A stretch of DNA of 64,000 nt from Toxonevra muliebris (taxonomy: Eukaryota > Arthropoda > Insecta > Diptera > Pallopteridae). The stretch covers positions 8,818,708-8,882,707 of the forward strand of contig OY829329.1 in assembly GCA_963691655.1 (NCBI GenBank), given 5' to 3'. Under the pieces are notes generated by a model, which did not search any database, had not been told where the DNA came from, and saw only the letters and a list, made by a program, of their open reading frames with translations. Shown here in pieces: positions 46,660 through 57,454 of the stretch (its first letter is position 1; each line of letters begins with the position of its first letter). The position numbers and the translations under genes were made by a program.

Positions 46660-46905
46660 AAGCATGTATGAGTGAACGAAGTAGTTGGACTCGTCGAGAC
46701 TGAAAATGTGTTAACATAAGAGTGAGTGAGAGAGTGCACTCTTTGGAAAATATCAGCTGTTTCTCTTTTCTTTGTGACCAATTTTGCCAATTTAATGCGC
46801 TAGCAACAAAACTCTTGTTTCGTAGTTTTTGTTGTCGTATGAATCTATAAGTAGGCAGCACTGAATTTTTCTTTTACTCAGCGTAAATGTGCAACAAATA
46901 TTTTT
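46660..46905 (+). repeat. Dispersed repeat A, copy 3
   Basis: AGTTGGACTCGTCGAGAC, GAGAGAGTGCACTCTTTGG, TTTGCCAATTTAATGCGCTA, CAACAAAACTCTTG, AAGTAGGCAGCACTGAATTT. Confidence -1.
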
Positions 46906-46909
46906 GTCA

Positions 46910-49100
46910 AGGTTTAAATCAGAGACCAAGTGCAGCATTTTTTTCAGAGTTCGCAAGAACTCGCTATTGAGAAGAAATATTAGACTCTCTCTCCTTAGTA
47001 TTATTTACCTAATAATGAAAATTTAGGAGTTCTCTTTCGTTAAATATTTTGAGTGAATTTAACTTATTTTTCCTCTTTAATACTTGTCACTCACTGAATG
47101 AGTTTCTGAAAACTTTGAGTTTACGAGTCCTCATAGTTTTTTGCTCGATTTATATCAAACTTGTTTGCAATGGTAAACTTATTTCGATAACGGCACTCTT
47201 TTTTTTACCCACGACGTAACCTATTTTTTTTCTCGCTCTTTGTAGCACTCATTCATTTCTTCTCTATTCTTTTTCGTTTTATATTAATTTTCGTAAGATT
47301 TGACTTGCAACTGCTAATATTATTTATTTTAAGACTAGAAAAAAGTTTGTTACTTTTATTAGTATATTTTTGTATGCAATTTTGTTGAAATTTTGTTTAA
47401 ATGAAACCATTTTTAAAAATATTACTTTCGGTTGATTTTGTTTTTCTAAAAAAATTAAATGAAAATCTCTAAATATTTTTTTTCTAAAGAAATATTATTT
47501 TTATTTAAATAAATATATATATAAAAAAGCTCATATGTACCTATAAAAATTAAATTAAAAAAAAAAACGTTTGTTTTAAAATGTGTTGTAATGCTAATTT
47601 AAATCCAAAATATCATAATTGTAAAATGAGTAACTCAATTTTCGCATTAAATGGGAAGAAACTCGAAAAGAGTTCATCATTAGAAAAAACTCATACAGAT
47701 GAATATTAAATGAGAACGTCAATCCGATGAGCGCTCTTTTGAGAGACTCAATATACCAACAAAATAGCGATTCAAATATTTAAAGAGTATGTAATAGAAA
47801 AGAAATGTTCACTTGTTTACACTCACTAGTTTTTGAAATTAAGAGGGCACTCAAAAGAGTAAGAGCAAATCTTCTTTGCTCTGATTTGCATTCTGCTCTT
47901 TTTCTGTTTTGTTTTTTTTTTATATGAAGTTTTTACGCTCTCAATTTAAGAGAGCAAAAAACGTCATATAAAAATAGACAGGTAAAGTCAAGTGCCGCAT
48001 ATTTTGTTATTGTAAAGTAGTTTTGTTTTATCCCGTCACCCAGCACTTTAATCTACCATAAAGACAGGGTTGATATTTATTATTTATTTATACTATATAC
48101 AAGTTTCATAAATTTAAAACACGTTCATTTGGTTATTATTAAAATGTTAATTAACAAGTTTTTTATACTAATATAGTTTCAACTGAAGAAGTAAACAAAA
48201 TAAAATTCATATTTGGGGGAAAAAAGTAAATTCATGAATGCTTACCTCAAAAAAATAAAATAAAATAAAAACGAAAACGGAAACGGAAATGCTATAGTCG
48301 TGTAGCTCTTGAATATAGCAAAAGCAACAGCTTCCTCACTTAATAAGTAATAGCTATAGGGGCATACTAACGTTAATCTATAGCTATGTTATTTTAACAG
48401 CGAAAGAAAAACATGAAGAAAAAAGAAAACTGAAAACTTATATTAATTTTTGCAGGTAGCTATTGTTTTTCTTACTTCCTGCTGCTTTGAGGGGTAGCTA
48501 CCATATAATTTCCAGTTTCTTGTTTTAGATGCTGCGGGTGCCATTCTCATTTAAAAGTTGTATGTACATTTGTGAGAGTTTTCATTATCATTTCATGGAT
48601 TTCTTCTTAGCTTGTAATTTTTTTTTTATATTTTCATTTTTGTGTACACCGGACGTTGTGGTTTATTTATTTTCTGTTTTTCTGGTTTTTTGCTTTACAC
48701 ATGTTTCCACACATATTTACTTTAATAAGGTTTTATTTTTTTCTTGGGCAGAGTATGTGTTTTGCCAGGTTGTTAATGTTATTTATTGTAAGATACAAAG
48801 TTTTGCATTTTTATCTAATACTTAAGTGAATTTTTTTTATTTGTTTTAATTTCCCAAGTGATTATTGTTTTTTTGTTTTTGTTTTGTGTTTTGCTCTCTG
48901 TTTTTCTTAGTATTATAATGAAATTTGTGTGTTCTAGAGAAGTTTGGTTGTTTTTCGAAGGAAATATTTTATTGAACTTGAACTTTTGTGGAAAAGTAGT
49001 TTCCTTGATATTTCGTTTATGCATATGTAAGCGTGTAGTTAGTTTGGTGGGAGGTAAAAATAGAATAGAAAAACATTTTTTTTTAATTTAAACTTATTTT
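46910..49100. other. Non-coding stretch with a decayed MITE F
   Basis: ATATGAAGTTTTTACGCTCT and AGAGAGCAAAAAACGTCATA at about 47922-47972 form the MITE F core palindrome; its ends are not intact. The rest is AT-rich with no gene. Confidence -1.
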
Positions 49101-49289
49101 TATATATTGTTTATAGAAATGTATTGTGTTATTGTCTTGTCTTCCAAAAGTGATGAAAAAGTATTTACGAGGGGTCAACGTATGACCATCGATATACCGA
49201 TCATACCTCTGTTAGGTACAATTGGACTCAGAAAGGTACAATTTTCACATAATTTTGGTACTTTCAAAAAATTTCAAATATCAACACTG

Positions 49290-49545
49290 GCTTGTATTAG
49301 AAGTATGTAGCCGATCTCCCTACGTTCCTATGACGTCGGCTCTCCTAGTATCTTTTCATGTTATCTTTGCTACATATAACTGTATGGCAGGAAATTACTG
49401 AGAGCGTGATTTAAATTAAAAGATGAGCGGAGAGAGAGAGAGAGCACTTTGAATTATTTTCGGTCGACGTCAACGTCTCTGCTTGTGTTGCAAGTATGTA
49501 GCCGAGAGAGAGAGAGCACTTGGGACTCTTTTCGGTAGCTAACTG
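49290..49545 (+). repeat. Repeat G-related segment
   Basis: TGTAGCCGATCTCC, GACGTCGGCTCTCC, (GA)n at 49430-49444, then a second GTCAACGTCTCTGCTTGTGT, TATGTAGCCGAGAGAGAG module. Confidence -1.
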
Positions 49546-49994
49546 CTTATACACAAATACCGTTTGTCATTTCTTTGCTTCGCATTTGATTTTTTTAATC
49601 ATTCTGGTACTATTTAAATTCCTTTTTGAATGAATATACGCGAGTGTTGTTTAAGTTTTTTTGCATTGCATAAAAAATGTTTAGTGGAAAATTGAGAACT
49701 GAATGAAATAGTTTTAATTTGGTAAGTTTTTTTAATTTTTTAATTTAACTATATTTTTTCTAAACAAATATTGAAAACCACATATGAATATTTGAGTGTT
49801 TCTATATTTAACATAATTAAAATATTTCTTCTCTTTCTTGTGTGCAATAAAAAAAAATAATTAAATCATGTGAGAATTAAACGTATGTGGGCATTAATTA
49901 CCTTTAAATCATTAGCATTAATTACATTTGATCATTCTTCTCCTTTCTTTGTGGTCATTATCAGTGGCTGTCAAAGTCATTGTTTAGTTTAGAT

Positions 49995-50291
49995 CAGGGA
50001 TGCTCACGTCCTATGCACTTGATGCACATTCCTTTTTTGTAACGACCAGGGGGAGGGGAAAGGGGTCAAAATTGGTCAAAGAATTGCGTTACATAATATG
50101 TGAGCGGTCTCTTAGCCTCTACCAAAGAGGAAAACAACACATTAGTATGCTTTGTTGGCATATATCGGGGAAGGTTATATTTAACGTAGATTTTGTTGTT
50201 GTCTAACGTATGATTTTTTTGTTCCTTTATAATAATAAAGTTGAAATGTATTGGTGTTTGCAATTCCATAAAAAACTTTTGGGCACCCCTG
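49995..50291. mobile_element. hAT-type MITE (297 bp)
   Basis: Left end CAGGGATGCTCACGTCC; the reverse complement of the right end is CAGGGGTGCCCAAAAGTT. Flanks GTTTAGAT (49987-49994) and CTTTAGAT (50292-50299) agree at 7 of 8 positions, as expected of an aged hAT target duplication. Non-coding inside, with a G-rich patch near 50050-50063. Confidence -1.
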
Positions 50292-50505
50292 CTTTAGATT
50301 GTTTATTTACAACAACAAATACTTTAGACATTTACTGGGGAAGGTTAAATTCAACGTTGATTTTGTTGTTGTCTAACGTATGATTTTTTTGTTCCTTTAT
50401 AATAATAATGGTTAAATATATTGGTGTTTGCAATTCCATAAAAAACTTTTGGGCACCCCTGCTTTAGATTGTTTATTTACAACAACAAATGCTTTAGACA
50501 TTTAC
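50167..50505 (+). repeat. 170 bp tandem duplication covering the MITE 3' half and its flank
   Basis: GGGGAAGGTTA at 50167 and 50337 and GGGCACCCCTGCTTTAGATT at 50281 and 50451 both give a period of exactly 170. The unit includes the right end of the hAT-type MITE, its target duplication and flanking DNA, so duplication came after insertion. Confidence -1.
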
Positions 50506-50509
50506 TAGT

Positions 50510-52260
50510 ATATAACGACGCAACAAGAAAGAAGTGTTGTTTGTGCTAACGGGAAATTGTTGTTATCTTCCTATCACCTACTATATAATTTCACCATGGT
50601 TGAGTCTTTCCAGAGAGCGTTCGTCGGATTGAATTTCTCTTGTATTAAAGAGAGAGAGAAACAGTTTAATTCATTCAAAATATTTAACGAAAGAGCGATC
50701 CTTAATTTTGTTACTGTTTCTGAGTGAATAAAATTGAGGAGGAGGAGTCTAATATTTCTTCTCAATAGTGGGATTTTGTGAACTCTGAGACTTTTTTTAC
50801 ATGTTTTTTAATGTAATTTTCGTATTATCCAAATCGATTTTATTTTTATTAAGTATTAGAAAAAAAAAACGAATCACATTATTGCATATATCACCAGCAC
50901 CAAAAACTATAAGCTTAATTTGCATTTATTATTTAAAATTCCGAAAATTCTAAATAACTTGAAAATGCAAAGTTCACTATTACAATCATATGGTAATGAA
51001 AATTGTTACTCATATGCAATGGGAAACGAATACCCACACTAGCATACATATTTTCCCCCAACTAAATGTATCTACATATAAAGAATAAAAAGTTTTTCTT
51101 ATTCATATATTCACTAAATGAAAAAAAGAAATAACATTCAAATTCAATTGCTTCAACCCCACAAAGTATGAAAATTATTAAGCGAAAAAAAACCAAGAAA
51201 AATAAAATTACCAAAAACAAGACAACTTATTACAAACCTCATACTGCCACTACACTGCGCTACACCACACTAAAAACGAAAAATTATTATCATACCCAGA
51301 AGAATGTTAGTAATGCATTAGAGAATTTGTTGTTGCTGTCATGGCACGTTGTGCGACGTTATAGCATGAAGCTTAACAAATGCGTCTCCCTGACTCTTTC
51401 CGCTTTTTTTTTGCGTATGTATGAATGTATATATGTATGTACATATGTATGTAAAGTATAAAGCATGTTTGTGTGCGTGTATGTGCAGCATGACAAGACA
51501 CGAGTTTCCGTTTCATATGGAAATGTCATGCATACATATATCATTTTTCCTTTCTCCTCCTTTTTAGCTTTATGCATATATGTATGTGTAATTTTGGTTT
51601 GGTATGTAAATGTTGCATTTCTACTGTTTGCTATATGTTGTTATGCCATGATGAATATGTATGTATATGTTAGTAAAATATGTAAGTAAGTAGGTAGGTT
51701 AGCAGTTGTTTAGGTTGATAGGTAGTTGCTGAGGTTGTTAGTTGGTAGTGGCGGTAGTCGTCAGTAAAGTCAATTAAGACTATATTAGTTTGAAAAAAAA
51801 AGTAGAATGTCATGATGATGTAGCAGCAGCATACACTTAAGCATGCTGGAAGTACCTTTGTATGTATATGCAAGGATAACAAGTAAAATTGCAAGACAGA
51901 AGACAACGTATGCAAACAAAAAGTAAAGGGATTGCATCAATTGATGAGAAAAAACAAGTGAATAGAACTTTAATATAAAGAAATAAATACACTCTCGGGT
52001 ATTTGCAAACTTTAAACAGTAGCACACACAGCAGCATGCTGCAAATTGACTATTACTTTTTTGTTGTTGCTTTCTTTCCAATAGGAAAATGGTTTATGCA
52101 TTTGTTTTTTTTTTTTGAATCACAAACTTTTCATCATTTATTTTACCATACTTTTCATTTTTATGCTCCATCGAAGCATGAGCTGAAAATCCATAGATCT
52201 TCACGCGTGCTTTGTTATTTCAGTTTGATTTTCCAGCAAATTGCGCCTAAAAGCCGTTGA
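50510..52260. other. Microsatellite-rich non-coding stretch
   Basis: (TATG)n near 51415-51455 and 51655-51665, (TAGG)n near 51687-51725. No gene supported. Confidence -1.
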
Positions 52261-52308
52261 AAAGTTTATGCACTGTGCTGCAATACACAGTGGGGCAGGC
52301 AAGTAAAA

Positions 52309-52383
52309 ATTTAGTGTAAAAATTAAGACTCTATGTGTGGCATTAGACACAGTGGAAGTGAATATTTTTACACTAAATGTTGA
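52309..52383. repeat. Short TIR hairpin around the conserved CACACGG-type stem
   Basis: ATTTAGTGTAAAAATT and AATATTTTTACACTAAAT are inverted arms bracketing CTATGTGTGGCATTAGACACA, itself the hairpin seen at 15121 and 28615 (GTGTGTGACATTACGCACGG). A second relative, CACTGTGCTGCAATACACAG, lies at 52271-52290. Confidence -1.
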
Positions 52384-52444
52384 ATTTACTTTATTTTATT
52401 TTATTTAATCAATTACATTTAAATATTTTTTCTTTTTACTTAAT

Positions 52445-53045
52445 TAATTGAATGACGTAGAAGAACGAAAGAGAGGGAACTTTGATCTTGGGAGAGTGAC
52501 AGTATAGAAAATTTATACACACGTGTTCATAACACCCTGTCTCCACGAGCAATAATTTATTGCATGAAATTAAAAAATTCTTGCTGTTTCTCATATAAAA
52601 TGAAAAAACAACAAACAACAGTTTTGTATTTTATACGGGAAACAACAACAAATTTTTGTTTCATGCAATAAATTATTGCTCGTGGAGATGGGGAGTAAAA
52701 CATAATACAATTCCAATACACCTCAACTGTTCTTTGTTGTACTTAAATGAGAGAGTATTAGTTAAAAAGAAAGAGATCGAGAGAGGTGAGAAAAATCGCC
52801 GTTGCGTACTCGTAAACGTAGCGCAGCCGAGTAGTGAAAAAAGTAAGTGCAATCGTATTTAAATCAGAGAGTATTAGTTGAAGAGAGAGAGAGAGAGAGA
52901 TCAAGAGAATAAAAAAGTCAAAGAGCAAGTTTGTTTTCTTTGTTGTTGCTCTCCCGATTGTGCTTTTGCATGAAAGAGGGGAGTCGAAAGCGGGGGTAGT
53001 TTAGCATCTAACGAGTATTTTGCCGCATAAGAAATATTCATTTAA
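52445..53045 (+). repeat. GA-rich dispersed repeat B, plus copy interrupted by MITE O
   Basis: TTGAATGACGTAGAAGAACG up to CACGTGTTCATAA at 52532, then the MITE, then CATAATACAATTCCAATACA and the rest to GCCGCATAAGAAATATTCA. The 15.5 kb copy shows the uninterrupted order. Confidence -1.
52533..52695. mobile_element. Foldback MITE O, copy 2 (163 bp), Harbinger-like target
   Basis: CACCCTGTCTCCACGAGCAA then TAATTTATTGCATGAAA on the left; reverse complement of the right end CTCCCCATCTCCACGAGCAA then the same continuation. TAA flanks both sides (52530-52532 and 52696-52698), the TWA target expected of PIF/Harbinger. The arms pair over about 65 bp, leaving a short centre. Confidence -1.
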
Positions 53046-53159
53046 AAAATTATGAGAACATGTAATAACTTGACGCAGCGCTTTTTACATATGGCGTAAA
53101 TTTTATTTATATACATGTACGTTTAATTAGAAATAAAATATTTCGTGTGAAATGGGCGT

Positions 53160-53700
53160 CTCTGATTTGGACTAGTGTTAGCACTCACTCTCTGTGGTAA
53201 GCTAGGGCGCCCTTTGCCAGTAGACTCACCTCAGCGTCTAGCGCTATAGACGCTGTTGCTTTCAGGGGTTGCCGTCGTCATTGTGCTCCTTCTAACATAT
53301 TAGGGGGGGGGGGGGGCGGACTTCAATATTAAAACGTATTACTCTTAGCTACTTTGGTTTGGTCGTACTTTTAGTTCTAGCCTGTCTGTCTCTAACACTA
53401 TGAATTCTGGTGCCTTATATAAGGTGCGTTCTCGACGTGTCCGACGTTGCGATAACTGCAATCATTGTGCCGTGAATGGAGTTATCTCTTATTGGCATTC
53501 TATTAATTATCATATCGTCGTTGGGCTGTGGCTATGGTTGAAACATAGTATCTCTATTAGTGAAATTCTGTGCTACTGCACTTGTTATTGTGGTGATGCC
53601 CGTTTAGTCTTTAACACTATTCGTCCATTTCGGCAGGGTAATCTTTATCTTTCGTAGTTCAGGTGGTGATCCCTATTGATCCAAATCAATGAGGCATACG
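53160..53700 (+). other. Unassigned GC-richer island with 85-codon frame
   Basis: Composition changes sharply from the AT-rich flanks. It holds a perfect hairpin CAGCGTCTA-GCGCTA-TAGACGCTG (53232-53255), a run of 14 G (53303-53316) and an 85-codon frame (53400-53657) starting MNSGALYKVRSRRVRRCDNC and continuing with NHCAVNG and a second Cys cluster CYCTCYCGD. Basic-then-Cys order superficially recalls a CXXC finger, but spacing does not fit through the domain. No family recognised; a transposon fragment is the more likely origin. Confidence -1.
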
Positions 53701-53704
53701 TTTA

Positions 53705-55028
53705 TTAGAGATGCCAGATTTCTTCCTTTAGATTTGTTTCCTATATTTTTATTTATGTGTTAGCTTCTTAAGTATTAATGCAAAGATCGTAGAGCAATCA
53801 AAATTCGCTCATTCTGTTTTGAGGGCTCTTTCATATCAGCATATAATCATAAAAACTAGTGAATGTAATGCCATGTTGGTTAAAATAATGTTGTTGTTGT
53901 TGATTTTGATATTATAATGCAGTGTCCCCAACAAAAAAGCTGTATTATTGCTGCCGTGTTGATATTTTTGTTGTACTGCTGCTATCATCTTCTAAATAAA
54001 TTCACCTTGATTTTTCCCCTCAAATGTTAATTCACTCGTTCGTTTGTATGGCGAGCCTCTCTAAGAGAGCGCTCATTGTTTTGGTGCGTTTTTTTTCGTT
54101 TTCAACTCTCTCATTTTTTCTAATGCAAAACTCTCTCATTTGATCTGAAAGTTTAATTGCTCATTATGTAGTGGTGACAATTCATATGCAGTCTAACATT
54201 GCGTTACAACAAAAACAAGTTTTTTTTAACAGTTAAAATAGCAATGAAGCCCATGGAGTTGCAAAATAATTGAGAAGAAATGAGAGAACGAAAAAAAGAG
54301 CTATTCAAATAATAAAATAGTAATAATAAGAATGATGCCTGAGAAAGAAAGAAAGAGAGAATTAGGTATATGAAATAGCCAACATGTTGGCAAATAAATT
54401 CAATTGAAAACTGAGAGAGAGAGAGAGAGAGAGTTTGAGGAATATACTTTATAATCGAATAAAGAGAAATAAATTTTGATTCATTCATTTTATCAAAAAT
54501 GAGACAAAAATGGGATTCGGTCTTTAACTAAATAATATTAAGGGGGAAAGAGTATAAAATTATTTCGAATGTAGACGGGCTGTTATGATCCCGTGGTTAT
54601 CTATGCAAATAGTGAGGTCGCGAAAAGATTAACGCGGAATCTTAAGAGTGTCTGTGTTTAGACCGAGGTCAGAGCAAATTAATGGTATGGCGAGTACTTC
54701 GCTGCCAGAATAACATGGTCGCAGTATCAGTTGTTTGGTTCAAGGGCTTCTTGAATATGCAAATTTTGATTCCTTTACAATTTGCATAATAATCTAAAAT
54801 CTTTTTTAAAAGCATTACAAAGCACATTATTTCAAATACTAGCCTACTGTTCTTTGATGTTATGAGAATTTTATCTTGAAATGCAATATCCGATTTTATT
54901 TTTGTTTCAATTTTTCACTTCACTACAAACACATTTTTTTAAGGCCGTTTGTATTTGTAGAATTTTATTGCACTCGCAGATAAATGTTCACACCAATGCA
55001 TATAGACATGCAATAATACAAATATACG
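53705..55028. other. Non-coding stretch
   Basis: Contains (GA)n at 54414-54433 next to a sequence CCAACATGTTGGCAAAT (about 54378-54395) that matches the core of MITE D. No gene supported. Confidence -1.
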
Positions 55029-55036
55029 CAAGTACT

Positions 55037-55198
55037 CAGTAGTAGACCCAATTATTCCCTAAGGGGGATTTTAATTTTTCCTTTCCTTAAAAATTTTTTT
55101 TTCATTCATTGCCAACGATTAAAATATATGAAATTTCCATCTGTAAGGCGTGAGGGGGGGAGGTTAACCTCAAAATTCCTTTTTTTGATCCACTACTG
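55037..55198. mobile_element. hAT-type MITE L (162 bp)
   Basis: Left end CAGTAGTAGACCCAATTATT; the reverse complement of the right end is CAGTAGTGGATCAAAAAAAG. Flanks CAAGTACT (55029-55036) and CAAGTACC (55199-55206) agree at 7 of 8 positions. G-runs lie inside both ends. Related fragments are at 21.4 and 9.0 kb. Confidence -1.
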
Positions 55199-55529
55199 CA
55201 AGTACCTAACATTCGCATGCCATAAAAAAGTGAAAGAAAAACTTCAACATGTTTTTTTGTGTTTTGTGTTTTTCAAAAGTACATTTTAATCCTATTCACA
55301 TTCAAGTGGTTTTTTACTATATAAACATAAGTATATAGGTGCCTATGTATGTGTTGAAGCATTTACTTGTTTATATATATGTATGTATGTATGTATTTTT
55401 ATAATAGTTCAAGGATTAAATGCAGTTTAGTGATTTACAAGTGATAAAGTAGAAGAAATGGTGTGAAAATATATGAGAGGCTGAGAGCAAAAAGCGGGGT
55501 AACATTTTTATAAAAGCAAAAAAAGTGAA

Positions 55530-55678
55530 ATAAATTTATACCTTAGCGAAAAAACGGTTCAAGTAATACGACATGGAGTGAAAATGAAACAACTTAAAGT
55601 AAAAGCTAAATTGATCTAACAATTGTTTCTGAGCAAAAACGGCATAGAGACTGAACCCGTTTTTTTTATTTTGTGTAT
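55530..55678 (+). repeat. Dispersed repeat P, copy 2
   Basis: Same block order as 11880-12060; interrupted at about 55679 by SINE sequence. Confidence -1.
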
Positions 55679-55679
55679 A

Positions 55680-55900
55680 CTGCACTAGACTTTCATTCAG
55701 AAGGTTGCGGGTTCGATTCCCATCTTAGTCTGGTGGTTAATTCTCATAAATTTCTTATATTCACTATCGATATGAAGTGGATGAGAATTATAAGAATGTG
55801 TACAAGTACACACCTTGGTTGGTAATGGGAAAACCACCGAGCTGATACAAAATTATCATACAGCCTTTGGGAATCGACGTTAAACTGTAGGTCCTACCAT
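55680..55900 (+). mobile_element. 5'-truncated SINE, same family as 39 kb copy
   Basis: Starts inside the tRNA-like head (TGCACTAGACTTTCAT), has a perfect B box GGTTCGATTCC (55710-55720) and the body GTACAAGTACACACCTTGGT, GGTAATGG.AAAACCACC, GTTAAACTGTAGGTCC. The A box and the ACCTA tail are missing. Confidence -1.
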
Positions 55901-55901
55901 C

Positions 55902-56080
55902 GCCACTGTGGTCTAGTGGCAGAGTGCTAGACTCTTATCTCTGGAGACCCGAGTTCGATTCTTGGCTTGGGTATGTTTCTTATCTATTTTTCTTTCTCTC
56001 TTCCTTTCTTTCTTTCTTAGGGCTTTTGTAAAATAGATCTCATAGGTCGAGTCGTCCTTCCTTCAAATAATAATAATAAT
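55902..56080 (+). mobile_element. Second tRNA-derived SINE joined tail-to-head
   Basis: A new tRNA-like head follows at once: A box TGGTCTAGTGG (55909-55919), B box-like AGTTCGATTCT (55952-55962), a (CTTT)n stretch, and an (AAT)n tail ending at 56080. 5' and 3' ends do not form an acceptor stem, so it is not a tRNA gene. Confidence -1.
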
Positions 56081-56091
56081 AACCCGTTTTT

Positions 56092-56880
56092 GCTCTGAAC
56101 ATATTTTATTTCAATTATACTCATAACGTTATTTGTGCCGCTTTTGTTCTCAATCTCTCAAATATGCTTGGCTTTTCATAAGCTTATTGACATTTAGAGT
56201 ATTTTGTTGATGAGCACAACTAAACTTTTAAAAATTTGTCTTTTTTATCCTTGATATCCTTTTGCTGATAAATTTCAAAAAATAAACATCTAAGTATCTG
56301 CTTCTTATACTTACACTGAAACATTAATATCTCTAAAAGTGTAAACAGCACCATCGCTCCTAACACGCTATTACATCTCTTTTAACAATCGATTTTGTTT
56401 CGTTTTTTTTTTCCTTTTTTTTAATTTTTTGCTTTTTCAACTATGCATTAAGTTTCACTTAACTATACTAAGATATTCATCGTAAATTCTTTCTTGACGC
56501 TATTTATTTTTGATGCTTTCTCACACCAACAGTCCTAACTACACATCGCCCATCATTACCACCACAACTACAACTACAGCTGTGCTCTAACTACCGTTCA
56601 TCCTAAAAGTATACTTTACTTTTTGCTTTTAGTAACAAAAACTCAATTGCTCATGATATTAGTTACTGCTGCTATTGCACTTTTCTCTTCTCTTATTACT
56701 AACGTTTATTTTTTAATGCTTTCAACTTGCTACTGTATACTGGCATTACTTTTTCATACTTTTCTTATATATAAAAAGAAACTAACTTTAGTGTGTGTGC
56801 ATTATCCTTGTGCTCTACTTTCTCATTATTTGTGGTTAAATATAGTTTCACATTTCACTAATAGTTACATACATATATAC
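56092..56880. other. AT-rich non-coding stretch
   Basis: No gene. CACAACTACAACTACAGCTG near 56560 is simple-sequence-like. Confidence -1.
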
Positions 56881-56884
56881 TATC

Positions 56885-57450
56885 CCAGTTGAACTTAAGA
56901 TGATCGTAGGAATAATGAAAGGAAGCGATGGATTACTCTCTTTTACTACAGAGCTCTTGCATTTCGTACTCTTTTTTAACATTGCATTTCTTAACATTGC
57001 ATTAACATTTTTAACATTTAACATTGCATGTTTTAAAATATGGAGTACTCGTATGGTGACTCTAAAAAAAAGTAAAAAATAAGCACACGAGCACTACTCT
57101 TACCCTTTCTCTCTCTCCCTCTCTCAATTTTTAAAATATGCATTTGAATGGAACTCATTTGCTCTTCTATTTTTCTCCTCTCTTTATTTCTCTTTTATTG
57201 AACACAACAACTACATTAGCAAAACGGGAAAATTTCATCAAGAGAAATTTGCTGTTATTTTTAATTGCGTTTGTTTTTGTAAAAGTCTACACTTTTTGTT
57301 TTCTTGTTATTCGTTAGACAATTTCTCATACATTTGTTATTGTTGTTTCTCAGTTTTGAAAAGAGAACGAAATTATCTAAGTCTCAGTTTATTGCTTCTC
57401 TAAGAGTATTGCTCTTTTTTGAAGAGTACTCACTATTTATGCAACTGGGT
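56885..57450 (+). repeat. Dispersed repeat M, plus copy with inverted ends
   Basis: CCCAGTTG near 56883 and CAACTGGG near 57443 form 8 bp inverted ends. Internal blocks match 20661-21405. No coding frame with protein character. Confidence -1.
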
Positions 57451-57454
57451 TCAT

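Noticed and set aside
53430..53480. CXXC zinc finger in the 53.4 kb frame
   Set aside because: Only the first basic-CxxCxxC part fits; the following Cys spacing and the KFGG-type segment of the domain are absent.
55902..55975. tRNA gene at 55.9 kb
   Set aside because: 5' GCCACTG and 3' end do not pair; an (AAT)n-tailed SINE explains it.
55654..56091. AACCCGTTTTT as a clean target duplication of the SINE pair
   Set aside because: Fourteen bases resembling repeat P lie between the left copy and the SINE, and an inverted GAGCAAAAACGG/CCGTTTTTGCTC relation may explain the match.
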